A stretch of 64,000 nt of DNA from Limanda limanda (taxonomy: Eukaryota > Chordata > Actinopteri > Pleuronectiformes > Pleuronectidae): contig NW_026870395.1 in assembly GCF_963576545.1 (NCBI RefSeq), forward strand, positions 310,001-374,000, read 5' to 3'. Below are positions 1 to 9,600 of the stretch, one piece after another. The position numbers and the translations under genes were made by a program. Position 1 is the first letter of the stretch. Each line of letters begins with the position of its first letter. The notes under the pieces are model-generated. The model worked only from the letters and a program-made list of their open reading frames with translations. It was not told the origin of the DNA and did not search any database.

Positions 1-137
1 CTAACCCTAACCCTAACCCTTCCAAAAGTCGGAGAAGCTCAAGGATGGTACCGATCGATGCGCGCTACCCCATTTAGTGGGGGTAGAGCCTACTTGCAAG
101 TCTCTCCGACCTTCACAAAAAAAGTTATTCAAGAATA
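1..137 (+). repeat. 5'-truncated first A monomer at the window edge
   Basis: The window opens inside the first CCCTAA repeat of an A monomer (unit position 27) and continues in normal phase into the B at 138. The tract is not longer than in internal A copies, so this is not a terminal telomere. The copy reads TTCCAAAAGTCGG instead of TTCCGAAAGTCGG. The same change recurs in A copies near 25081, 32288, 36287 and 43012, but those also carry GCGCAACCCC and this one carries GCGCTACCCC. Whether position 1 is a contig start or an arbitrary cut cannot be seen. Confidence 0.9.
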
Positions 138-292
138 TCTCCTCAGATTTGGGGGAATTTCGTCGGTCGACCTCTTCCGAAGGTCGTACAAGCTCGGGGA
201 TGGTACCAATCGATCCGCAGGACCCAAATTAGTCCAGATGCAACCACTTTCCAAGTCTCTCCGACCTTCACAAAAAAAGTTATTCAAGAATA
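138..292 (+). repeat. Monomer B, reference copy (155 bp, one of 113), with list of all B starts
   Basis: B has a 37-bp head with no telomeric repeat (containing GGGGGAATTTCG and palindromic GGTCGACC), an 82-bp middle that aligns without gaps to A at about 59 of 82 positions, and the shared 36-bp end. It is never followed by another B. B starts: 138, 1428, 1909, 2547, 3028, 3835, 4805, 5286, 6093, 6737, 7381, 7862, 8669, 9313, 9794, 10601, 11245, 11889, 12370, 13177, 13984, 14302, 14783, 15427, 16071, 16389, 17033, 17514, 17832, 18307, 18788, 19100, 19581, 20062, 20869, 21350, 21994, 22475, 23282, 23763, 24244, 24719, 25200, 25517, 25998, 26805, 27286, 27767, 28248, 28874, 29681, 30162, 30969, 31450, 31925, 32406, 32723, 33204, 33685, 34486, 34967, 35442, 35923, 36404, 36721, 37202, 38009, 38490, 38971, 39452, 40084, 40891, 41692, 42173, 42648, 43129, 43446, 43927, 44734, 45215, 45696, 46177, 46809, 47616, 48097, 48904, 49373, 49854, 50335, 50804, 51279, 52080, 52561, 53042, 53523, 54004, 54811, 55292, 55767, 56248, 56729, 57373, 58180, 58655, 58973, 59780, 60261, 61068, 61386, 62193, 62674, 63475, 63956 (cut). 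Those at 25200, 32406, 36404 and 43129 are 154 bp. Confidence 0.96.
165..186. repeat. Palindrome and stem-loop in the B head (reference copy)
   Basis: GGTCGACC (165-172) is an 8-bp palindrome with a SalI site. Overlapping it, CGACCT (168-173) pairs with AGGTCG (181-186) around the 7-nt loop CTTCCGA. Many B copies from 14.8 kb onward read CTTTCGAAGG, which makes a TTCGAA palindrome in the loop. B copies near 24748, 31953, 35470, 35951 and 42677 read GGTTGACC, which destroys the palindrome. Confidence 0.6.
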
Positions 293-316
293 TCTCTTTC
301 TCCTATGTGCTTTCAT

Positions 317-337
317 CCCTAACCCTAACCCTAACCC
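317..337 (-). repeat. Short interstitial telomeric tract in A, G-quadruplex-capable on - strand (reference copy)
   Basis: Three CCCTAA repeats followed by CCC give four CCC runs on the + strand, hence four GGG runs separated by TTA on the - strand. That is the minimum for one intramolecular three-tetrad G-quadruplex of the well-studied TTAGGG type. In a standard A the tract begins 78 bases before the G of TAGTGGGGG. By my count about 258 of 287 A keep all four runs. Losses come from tract contraction (listed separately), a CCCTAAT-CC change near 51472, 54199, 56925, 59168 and 61581, and CATCCTTAACC near 7243 and 11751. Quadruplex formation in the cell is inference. Confidence 0.85.
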
Positions 338-345
338 TTCCGAAA

Positions 346-428
346 GTCGGAGAAGCTCAAGGATGGTACCGATCGATGCGCGCTACCCCATTTAGTGGGG
401 GTAGAGCCTACTTGCAAGTCTCTCCGAC
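346..428. repeat. 8-bp inverted repeat bracketing the A core (reference copy)
   Basis: GTCGGAGA at 346-353 is the exact reverse complement of TCTCCGAC at 421-428, enclosing the KpnI/GCGCGC/hairpin part of A. B keeps the right arm but has GTCGTACA on the left, so the pairing is specific to A. A few A copies break the right arm (CTCTCGGACC near 7184, 11692, 13787 and 17317) or the left arm (GTCAAAGAAG near 30371, 33895, 41100 and 48306). It could support a cruciform or mark an old element end, but no target-site duplication or transposase supports a transposon. Confidence 0.6.
383..404. repeat. Stem-loop in A (reference copy)
   Basis: CTACCCC (383-389) and GGGGTAG (398-404) are perfect 7-bp arms around the 8-nt loop ATTTAGTG. 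B has lost the arms (GGACCCA... and CCAGATG). The frequent GCGCAACCCC variant of A introduces one mismatch in the stem. Because nearly every A has it, the array contains a hairpin-capable site roughly every 160-320 bp. A role is not shown by sequence. Confidence 0.65.
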
Positions 429-459
429 CTTCACAAAAAAAGTTATTCAAGAATATCTC
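415..459 (+). repeat. 45-bp block identical in A and B (reference copy)
   Basis: From CAAGTCTCTCCGACC through the A7 tract (435-441) to TATTCAAGAATA (444-455) and the next TCTC, A and B consensus are identical, while the 72% similar middle segment lies directly upstream. The block recurs about 400 times at 155-163 bp spacing. It contains the 5-bp inverted repeat TATTC-AA-GAATA. Conservation across diverged monomers suggests either recent conversion limited to this part or a bound factor. Variants: AAAAAAC near 1731, 2850, 5106, 7683, 8163 and later; a 1-bp shorter A run in four B; CATAAAAAAAG near 15241; CAGAAAAAAAG near 21970. Confidence 0.75.
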
Positions 460-1046
460 TTTCTCCTATGTGCTTTCATCCCTAACCCTAACCCTAACCC
501 TTCCGAAAGTCGGAGAAGCTCAAGGATGGTACCGATCGATGCGCGCTACCCCATTTAGTGGGGGTAGAGCCTACTTGCAAGTCTCTCCGACCTTCACAAA
601 AAAAGTTATTCAAGAATATCTCTTTCTCCTATGTGCTTTCATCCCTAACCCTAACCCTAACCCTTCCGAAAGTCGGAGAAGCTCAAGGATGGTACCGATC
701 GATGCGTGCAACCCCATTTAGTGGGGGTAGAGCCTACTTGCAAGTCTCTCCGACCTTCACAAAAAAAGTTATTCAAGAATATCTCTTTCTCCTATGTGCT
801 TTCATCCCTAACCCTAACCCTAACCCTTCCGAAAGTCGGAGAAGCTCAAGGATGGTACCGATCGATGCGCGCTACCCCATTTAGTGGGGGTAGAGCCTAC
901 TTGCAAGTCTCTCCGACCTTCACAAAAAAAGTTATTCAAGAATATCTCTTTCTCCTATGTGCTTTCATCCCTAACCCTAACCCTAACCCTTCCGAAAGTC
1001 GGAGAAGCTCAAGGATGGTACCGATCGATGCGCGCTACCCCATTTA

Positions 1047-3284
1047 GTGGGGGTAGAGCCTACTTGCAAGTCTCTCCGACCTTCACAAAAAAAGTTATTC
1101 AAGAATATCTCTTTCTCCTATGTGCTTTCATCCCTAACCCTAACCCTTCCGAAAGTCGGAGAAGCTCAAGGATGGTAACGATCGATGCGCTCTACCCCAT
1201 TTAGTGGGGGTAGAGCCTACTTGCAAGTCTCTCCGACCTTCACAAAAAAAGTTATTCAAGAATATCTCTTTCTCCTATGTGCTTTCATCCCTAACCCTAA
1301 CCCTAACCCTTCCGAAAGTCGGAGAAGCTCAAGGATGGTACCGATCGATGCGTGCTACCCCATTTAGTGGGGGTAGAGCCTACTTGCAAGTCTCTCCGAC
1401 CTTCACAAAAAAAGTTATTCAAGAATATCTCCTCAGATTTGGGGGAATTTCGTCGGTCGACCTCTTCCGAAGGTCGTACAAGCTCGGGGATGGTACCAAT
1501 CGATCCGCAGGACCCAAATTAGTCCAGATGCAACCACTTTCCAAGTCTCTCCGACCTTCACAAAAAAAGTTATTCAAGAATATCTCTTTCTCCTATGTGC
1601 TTTCATCCCTAACCCTAACCCTAACCCTTCCGAAAGTCGGAGAAGCTCAAGGATGGTACCGATCGATGCGCGCTACCCCATTTAGTGGGGGTAGAGCCTA
1701 CTTGCAAGTCTCTCCGACCTTCACAAAAAACGTTATTCAAGAATATCTCTTTCTCCTATGTGCTTTCATCCCTAACCCTAACCCTAACCCTTCCGAAAGT
1801 CGGAGAAGCTCAAGGATGGTACAGATCGATGCGCGCTACCCCATTTAGTGGGGGTAGAGCCTACTTGCAAGTCTCTCCGACCTTCACAAAAAAAGTTATT
1901 CAAGAATATCTCCTCAGATTTGGGGGAATTTCGTCGGTCGACCTCTTCCGAAGGTCGTACAAGCTCGGGGATGGTACCAATCGATCTGCAGGACCCAAAT
2001 TAGTCCAGATGCAACCACTTTCCAAGTCTCTCCGACCTTCACAAAAAAAGTTATTCAAGAATATCTCTTTCTCCTATGTGCTTTCATCCCTAACCCTAAC
2101 CCTAACCCTTCCGAAAGTCGGAGAAGCTCAAGGATGGTACCGATCGATGCGCGCTACCCCATTTAGTGGGGGTAGAGCCTACTTGCAAGTCTCTCCGACC
2201 TTCACAAAAAAAGTTATTCAAGAATATCTCTTTCTCCTATGTGCTTTCATCCCTAACCCTAACCCTTCCGAAAGTCGGAGAAGCTCAAGGATGGTAACGA
2301 TCGATGCGCTCTACCCCATTTAGTGGGGGTAGAGCCTACTTGCAAGTCTCTCCGACCTTCACAAAAAAAGTTATTCAAGAATATCTCTTTCTCCTATGTG
2401 CTTTCATCCCTAACCCTAACCCTAACCCTTCCGAAAGTCGGAGAAGCTCAAGGATGGTACCGATCGATGCGCGCTACCCCATTTAGTGGGGGTAGAGCCT
2501 ACTTGCAAGTCTCTCCGACCTTCACAAAAAAAGTTATTCAAGAATATCTCCTCAGATTTGGGGGAATTTCGTCGGTCGACCTCTTCCGAAGGTCGTACAA
2601 GCTCGGGGATGGTACCAATCGATCCGCAGGACCCAAATTAGTCCAGATGCAACCACTTTCCAAGTCTCTCCGACCTTCACAAAAAAAGTTATTCAAGAAT
2701 ATCTCTTTCTCCTATGTGCTTTCATCCCTAACCCTAACCCTAACCCTTCCGAAAGTCGGAGAAGCTCAAGGATGGTACCGATCGATGCGCGCTACCCCAT
2801 TTAGTGGGGGTAGAGCCTACTTGCAAGTCTCTCCGACCTTCACAAAAAACGTTATTCAAGAATATCTCTTTCTCCTATGTGCTTTCATCCCTAACCCTAA
2901 CCCTAACCCTTCCGAAAGTCGGAGAAGCTCAAGGATGGTACAGATCGATGCGCGCTACCCCATTTAGTGGGGGTAGAGCCTACTTGCAAGTCTCTCCGAC
3001 CTTCACAAAAAAAGTTATTCAAGAATATCTCCTCAGATTTGGGGGAATTTCGTCGGTCGACCTCTTCCGAAGGTCGTACAAGCTCGGGGATGGTACCAAT
3101 CGATCTGCAGGACCCAAATTAGTCCAGATGCAACCACTTTCCAAGTCTCTCCGACCTTCACAAAAAAAGTTATTCAAGAATATCTCTTTCTCCTATGTGC
3201 TTTCATCCCTAACCCTAACCCTAACCCTTCCGAAAGTCGGAGAAGCTCAAGGATGGTACCGATCGATGCGCGCTACCCCATTTA
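1047..3284 (+). repeat. Tandem duplication, 1,119-bp unit, two copies
   Basis: Copy 1 (about 1047-2165) and copy 2 (about 2166-3284) have the same monomer order (5 A + 2 B, one A with two telomeric repeats). They share private variants at the same offset: GTAACGATCGATGCGCTC (near 1176 and 2295), AAAAAACGTT (1726 and 2845 region), GTACAGATCG (1819 and 2938 region) and GATCTGCAGG (1984 and 3103 region). Confidence 0.88.
1132..1148 (+). repeat. Contracted telomeric tracts, two repeats (first of 16)
   Basis: Here the tract holds CCCTAACCCTAACCCTT, one 6-bp repeat fewer than standard, so the A unit is 157 bp and only three GGG runs remain on the - strand. The other two-repeat tracts start at 2251, 18011, 18967, 24423, 28741, 31629, 34190, 35146, 41396, 42352, 50983, 51947, 55634, 58359 and 63342. 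Several sit at equivalent places in higher-order repeats (24423, 31629, 35146, 42352), so those are inherited by block duplication and are not independent losses. Confidence 0.95.
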
Positions 3285-6200
3285 GTGGGGGTAGAGCCTA
3301 CTTGCAAGTCTCTCCGACCTTCACAAAAAAAGTTATTCAAGAATATCTCTTTCTCCTATGTGCTTTCATCCCTAACCCTAACCCTAACCCTTCCGAAAGT
3401 CGGAGAAGCTCAAGGATGGTACCGATCGATGCGCGCTACCCCATTTAGTGGGGGTAGAGCCTACTTGCAAGTCTCTCCGACCTTCACAAAAAAAGTTATT
3501 CAAGAATATCTCTTTCTCCTATGTGCTTTCATCCCTAACCCTAACCCTAACCCTTCCGAAAGTCGGAGAAGCTCAAGGATGGTACCGATCGATGCGCGCT
3601 ACCCCATTTAGTGGGGGTAGAGCCTACTTGCAAGTCTCTCCGACCTTCACAAAAAAAGTTATTCAAGAATATCTCTTTCTCCTATGTGCTTTCATCCCTA
3701 ACCCTAACCCTAACCCTTCCGAAAGTCGGAGAAGCTCAAGGATGGTACCGATCGATGCGCGCTACCCCATTTAGTGGGGGTAGAGCCTACTTGCAAGTCT
3801 CTCCGACCTTCACAAAAAAAGTTATTCAAGAATATCTCCTCAGATTTGGGGGAATTTCGTCGGTCGACCTCTTCCGAAGGTCGTACAAGCTCGGGGATGG
3901 TACCAATCGATCCGCAGGACCCAAATTAGTCCAGATGCAACCACTTTCCAAGTCTCTCCGACCTTCACAAAAAAAGTTATTCAAGAATATCTCTTTCTCC
4001 TATGTGCTTTCATCCCTAACCCTAACCCTAACCCTTCCGAAAGTCGGAGAAGCTCAAGGATGGTACCGATCGATGCGCGCAACCCCATGTAGTGGGGGTA
4101 GAGCCTACTTGCAAGTCTCTCCGACCTTCACAAAAAAAGTTATTCAAGAATATCTCTTTCTCCTATGTGCTTTCATCCCTAACCCTAACCCTAACCCTTC
4201 CGAAAGTCGGAGAAGCTCAAGGATGGTACTGATCGATGCGCGCAACCCCATTTAGTGGGGGTAGAGCCTACTTGCAAGTCTCTCCGACCTTCACAAAAAA
4301 AGTTATTCAAGAATATCTCTTTCTCCTATGTGCTTTCATCCCTAACCCTAACCCTAACCCTTCCGAAAGTCGGAGAAGCTCAAGGATGGTACCGATCGAT
4401 GCGCGCTACCCCATTTAGTGGGGGTAGAGCCTACTTGCAAGTCTCTCCGACCTTCACAAAAAAAGTTATTCAAGAATATCTCTTTCTCCTATGTGCTTTC
4501 ATCCCTAACCCTAACCCTAACCCTTCCGAAAGTCGGAGAAGCTCAAGGATGGTAACGATCGATGCGCGCTACCCCATTTAGTGGGGGTAGAGCCTACTTG
4601 CAAGTCTCTCCGACCTTCACAAAAAAAGTTATTCAAGAATATCTCTTTCTCCTATGTGCTTTCATCCCTAACCCTAACCCTAACCCTTCCGAAAGTCGGA
4701 GAAGCTCAAGGATGGTACCGATCGATGCGCGCTACCCCATTTAGTGGGGGTAGAGCCTACTTGCAAGTCTCTCCGACCTTCACAAAAAAAGTTATTCAAG
4801 AATATCTCCTCAGATTTGGGGGAATTTCGTCGGTCGACCTCTTCCGAAGGTCGTACAAGCTCGGGGATGGTACCAATCGATCCGCAGGACCCAAATTAGT
4901 CCAGATGCAACCACTTTCCAAGTCTCTCCGACCTTCACAAAAAAAGTTATTCAAGAATATCTCTTTCTCCTATGTGCTTTCATCCCTAACCCTAACCCTA
5001 ACCCTTCCGAAAGTCGGAGAAGCTCAAGGATGGTACCGATCGATGCGCGCTACCCCATTTAGTGGGGGTAGAGCCTACTTGCAAGTCTCTCCGACCTTCA
5101 CAAAAAACGTTATTCAAGAATATCTCTTTCTCCTATGTGCTTTCATCCCTAACCCTAACCCTAACCCTTCCGAAAGTCGGAGAAGCTCAAGGATGGTACA
5201 GATCGATGCGCGCTACCCCATTTAGTGGGGGTAGAGCCTACTTGCAAGTCTCTCCGACCTTCACAAAAAAAGTTATTCAAGAATATCTCCTCAGATTTGG
5301 GGGAATTTCGTCGGTCGACCTCTTCCGAAGGTCGTACAAGCTCGGGGATGGTACCAATCGATCTGCAGGACCCAAATTAGTCCAGATGCAACCACTTTCC
5401 AAGTCTCTCCGACCTTCACAAAAAAAGTTATTCAAGAATATCTCTTTCTCCTATGTGCTTTCATCCCTAACCCTAACCCTAACCCTTCCGAAAGTCGGAG
5501 AAGCTCAACGATGGTACCGATCGATGCGCGCTACCCCATTTAGTGGGGGTAGAGCCTACTTGCAAGTCTCTCCGACCTTCACAAAAAAAGTTATTCAAGA
5601 ATATCTCTTTCTCCTATGTGCTTTCATCCCTAACCCTAACCCTAACCCTTCCGAAAGTCGGAGAAGCTCAAGGATGGTACCGATCGATGCGCGCTACCCC
5701 ATTTAGTGGGGGTAGAGCCTACTTGCAAGTCTCTCCGACCTTCACAAAAAAAGTTATTCAAGAATATCTCTTTCTCCTATGTGCTTTCATCCCTAACCCT
5801 AACCCTAACCCTTCCGAAAGTCGGAGAAGCTCAAGGATGGTACCGATCGATGCGCGCTACCCCATTTAGTGGGGGTAGAGCCTACTTGCAAGTCTCTCCG
5901 ACCTTCACAAAAAAAGTTATTCAAGAATATCTCTTTCTCCTATGTGCTTTCATCCCTAACCCTAACCCTAACCCTTCCGAAAGTCGGAGAAGCTCAAGGA
6001 TGGTACCGATCGATGCGCGCTACCCCATTTAGTGGGGGTAGAGCCTACTTGCAAGTCTCTCCGACCTTCACAAAAAAAGTTATTCAAGAATATCTCCTCA
6101 GATTTGGGGGAATTTCGTCGGTCGACCTCTTCCGAAGGTCGTACAAGCTCGGGGATGGTACCAATCGATCCGCAGGACCCAAATTAGTCCAGATGCAACC

Positions 6201-6676
6201 ACTTTCCAAGTCTCTCCGACCTTCACAAAAAAAGTTATTCAAGAATATCTCTTTCTCCTATGTGCTTTCATCCCTAACCCTAACCCTAACCCTTCCGAAA
6301 GTCGGAGAAGCTCAAGGATGGTACCGATCGATGCGCGCAACCCCATGTAGTGGGGGTAGAGCCTACTTGCAAGTCTCTCCGACCTTCACAAAAAAAGTTA
6401 TTCAAGAATATCTCTTTCTCCTATGTGCTTTCATCCCTAACCCTAACCCTAACCCTTCCGAAAGTCGGAGAAGCTCAAGGATGGTACCGATCGATGCGCG
6501 CAACCCCATTTAGTGGGGGTAGAGCCTACTTGCAAGTCTCTCCGACCTTCACAAAAAAAGTTATTCAAGAATATCTCTTTCTCCTATGTGCTTTCATCCC
6601 TAACCCTAACCCTAACCCTTCCGAAAGTCGGAGAAGCTCAAGGATGGTACCGATCGATGCGCGCTACCCCATTTAG
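2323..6676 (+). repeat. Duplication with 2,258-bp offset
   Basis: The monomer order from about 2323-4418 recurs at 4581-6676 (11 A + 3 B per period). Shared markers include AAAAAACGTT, GTACAGATCG, GATCTGCAGG and the rare ACCCCATGTAGTG (near 4083 and 6341). Differences: GGTACTGATCG near 4226 is GGTACCGATCG in the second copy, and CTCAACGATGG near 5507 is absent from the first. The segment overlaps the neighbouring duplications, so the events are nested. Confidence 0.82.
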
Positions 6677-9600
6677 TGGGGGTAGAGCCTACTTGCAAGT
6701 CTCTCCGACCTTCACAAAAAAAGTTATTCAAGAATATCTCCTCAGATTTGGGGGAATTTCGTCGGTCGACCTCTTCCGAAGGTCGTACAAGCTCGGGGAT
6801 GGTACCAATCGATCCGCAGGACCCAAATTAGTCCAGATGCAACCACTTTTCAAGTCTCTCCGACCTTCACAAAAAAAGTTATTCAAGAATATCTCTTTCT
6901 CCTATGTGCTTTCATCCCTAACCCTAACCCTAACCCTTCCGAAAGTCGGAGAAGCTCAAGGATGGTACCGATCGATGCGCGCTACCCCATTTAGTGGGGG
7001 TAGAGCCTACTTGCAAGTCTCTCCGACCTTCACAAAAAAAGTTATTCAAGAATATCTCTTTCTCCTATGTGCTTTCATCCCTAACCCTAACCCTAACCCT
7101 TCCGAAAGTCGGAGAAGCTCAAGGATGGTACCGATCGATGCGCGCTACCCCATTTAGTGGGGGTAGAGCCTACTTGCAAGTCTCTCGGACCTTCACAAAA
7201 AAAGTTATTCAAGAATATCTCTTTCTCCTATGTGCTTTCATCCTTAACCCTAACCCTAACCCTTCCGAAAGTCGGAGAAGCTCAAGGATGGTACCGATCG
7301 ATGCGCGCTACCCCATTTAGTGGGGGTAGAGCCTACTTGCAAGTCTCTCCGACCTTCACAAAAAAAGTTATTCAAGAATATCTCCTCAGATTTGGGGGAA
7401 TTTCGTCGGTCGACCTCTTCCGAAGGTCGTACAAGCTCGGGGATGGTACCAATCGATCCGCAGGACCCAAATTAGTCCAGATGCAACCACTTTCCAAGTC
7501 TCTCCGACCTTCACAAAAAAAGTTATTCAAGAATATCTCTTTCTCCTATGTGCTTTCATCCCTAACCCTAACCCTAACCCTTCCGAAAGTCGGAGAAGCT
7601 CAAGGATGGTACCGATCGATGCGCGCTACCCCATTTAGTGGGGGTAGAGCCTACTTGCAAGTCTCTCCGACCTTCACAAAAAACGTTATTCAAGAATATC
7701 TCTTTCTCCTATGTGCTTTCATCCCTAACCCTAACCCTAACCCTTCCGAAAGTCGGAGAAGCTCAAGGATGGTACCGATCGATGCGCGCTACCCCATTTA
7801 GTGGGGGTAGAGCCTACTTGCAAGTCTCTCCGACCTTCACAAAAAAAGTTATTCAAGAATATCTCCTCAGATTTGGGGGAATTTCGTCGGTCGACCTCTT
7901 CCGAAGGTCGTACAAGCTCGGGGATGGTACCAATCGATCCGCAGGACCCAAATTAGTCCAGATGCAACCACTTTCCAAGTCTCTCCGACCTTCACAAAAA
8001 AAGTTATTCAAGAATATCTCTTTCTCCTATGTGCTTTCATCCCTAACCCTAACCCTAACCCTTCCGAAAGTCGGAGAAGCTCAAGGATGGTACCGATCGA
8101 TGCGCGCTACCCCATTTAGTGGGGGTAGAGCCTACTTGCAAGTCTCTCCGACCTTCACAAAAAACGTTATTCAAGAATATCTCTTTCTCCTATGTGCTTT
8201 CATCCCTAACCCTAACCCTAACCCTTCCGAAAGTCGGAGAAGCTCAAAGATGGTACCGATCGATGCGCGCTACCCCATTTAGTGGGGGTAGAGCCTACTT
8301 GCAAGTCTCTCCGACCTTCACAAAAAAAGTTATTCAAGAATATCTCTTTCTCCTATGTGCTTTCATCCCTAACCCTAACCCTAACCCTTCCGAAAGTCGG
8401 AGAAGCTCAAGGATGGTACCGATCGATGCGCGCTACCCCATTTAGTGGGGGTAGAGCCTACTTGCAAGTCTCTCCGACCTTCACAAAAAAAGTTATTCAA
8501 GAATATCTCTTTCTCCTATGTGCTTTCATCCCTAACCCTAACCCTAACCCTTCCGAAAGTCGGAGAAGCTCAAGGATGGTACCGATCGATGCGCGCAACC
8601 CCATTTAGTGGGGGTAGAGCCTACTTGAAAGTCTCTCCGACCTTCACAAAAAAAGTTATTCAAGAATATCTCCTCAGATTTGGGGGAATTTCGTCGGTCG
8701 ACCTCTTCCGAAGGTCGTACAAGCTCGGGGATGGTACCAATCGATCTGCAGGACCCAAATTAGTCCAGATGCAACCACTTTCCAAGTCTCTCCGACCTTC
8801 ACAAAAAAAGTTATTCAAGAATATCTCTTTCTCCTATGTGCTTTCATCCCTAACCCTAACCCTAACCCTTCCGAAAGTCGGAGAAGCTCAAGGATGGTAC
8901 CGATCGATGCGCGCTACCCCATTTAGTGGGGGTAGAGCCTACTTGCAAGTCTCTCCGACCTTCACAAAAAAAGTTATTCAAGAATATCTCTTTCTCCTAT
9001 GTGCTTTCATCCCTAACCCTAACCCTAACCCTTCCGAAAGTCGGAGAAGCTCAAGGATGGTAACGATCGATGCGCGCTACCCCATTTAGTGGGGGTAGAG
9101 CCTACTTGCAAGTCTCTCCGACCTTCACAAAAAAAGTTATTCAAGAATATCTCTTTCTCCTATGTGCTTTCATCCCTAACCCTAACCCTAACCCTTCCGA
9201 AAGTCGGAGAAGCTCAAGGATGGTACCGATCGATGCGCGCTACCCCATTTAGTGGGGGTAGAGCCTACTTGCAAGTCTCTCCGACCTTCACAAAAAAAGT
9301 TATTCAAGAATATCTCCTCAGATTTGGGGGAATTTCGTCGGTCGACCTCTTCCGAAGGTCGTACAAGCTCGGGGATGGTACCAATCGATCCGCAGGACCC
9401 AAATTAGTCCAGATGCAACCACTTTCCAAGTCTCTCCGACCTTCACAAAAAAAGTTATTCAAGAATATCTCTTTCTCCTATGTGCTTTCATCCCTAACCC
9501 TAACCCTAACCCTTCCGAAAGTCGGAGAAGCTCAAGGATGGTACCGATCGATGCGCGCTACCCCATTTAGTGGGGGTAGAGCCTACTTGCAAGTCTCTCC

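Larger units (their letters stand above)
293..455 (+). repeat. Monomer A, reference copy (163 bp, one of 287)
   Basis: First A that is complete in the window. Parts in order: a pyrimidine-rich lead (unit 1-24), a telomeric tract of three CCCTAA plus CCCTT (25-47), a middle segment homologous to B (46-127), and a 36-bp end identical to B (128-163). The middle holds a KpnI-type GGTACC, CGATCGAT, GCGCGC and a hairpin around CTACCCC/GGGGTAG. The end holds a run of seven A and TATTCAAGAATA. GC is about 47%, with 7 CpG. In any copy, if the G of TAGTGGGGG is at position p, the unit runs from p-102 to p+60. A occurs in runs between B monomers of length 1 (10 runs), 2 (61), 3 (14), 4 (25), 5 (1) and 7 (1). 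Common variants are GCGCAACCCC for GCGCTACCCC, AAAAAAC for the A7 tract, and GGGGGCAGAG. Confidence 0.97.

Noticed and set aside
1..20. True terminal telomere at position 1
   Set aside because: The tract is no longer than the internal three-repeat tracts and is in normal A phase.
138..292. CENP-B box in B (TTCG...A..CGGG type)
   Set aside because: TTTCGTCGG and TTTCGAAGG start like the box but the required downstream A and CGGG spacing is missing.
138..292. B as an inserted transposon in an A array
   Set aside because: B aligns without gaps to A over 82 bp, replaces an A in phase and shares its end; it is a paralogous monomer.
346..428. Miniature inverted-repeat transposon inside A
   Set aside because: Only 8 bp of terminal inverted repeat, no target-site duplication, and the same interval is present in diverged form in B, so it was not inserted into A.
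398..455. tRNA- or Pol III-like internal promoter (GGGGTAGAGCC ... GTTATTCAAGAAT)
   Set aside because: Neither A-box nor B-box consensus is met and no cloverleaf fits.
444..455. Heat-shock element (TTC-AA-GAA)
   Set aside because: Only two inverted pentamer modules; the usual element has three, and such a short match is expected by chance.
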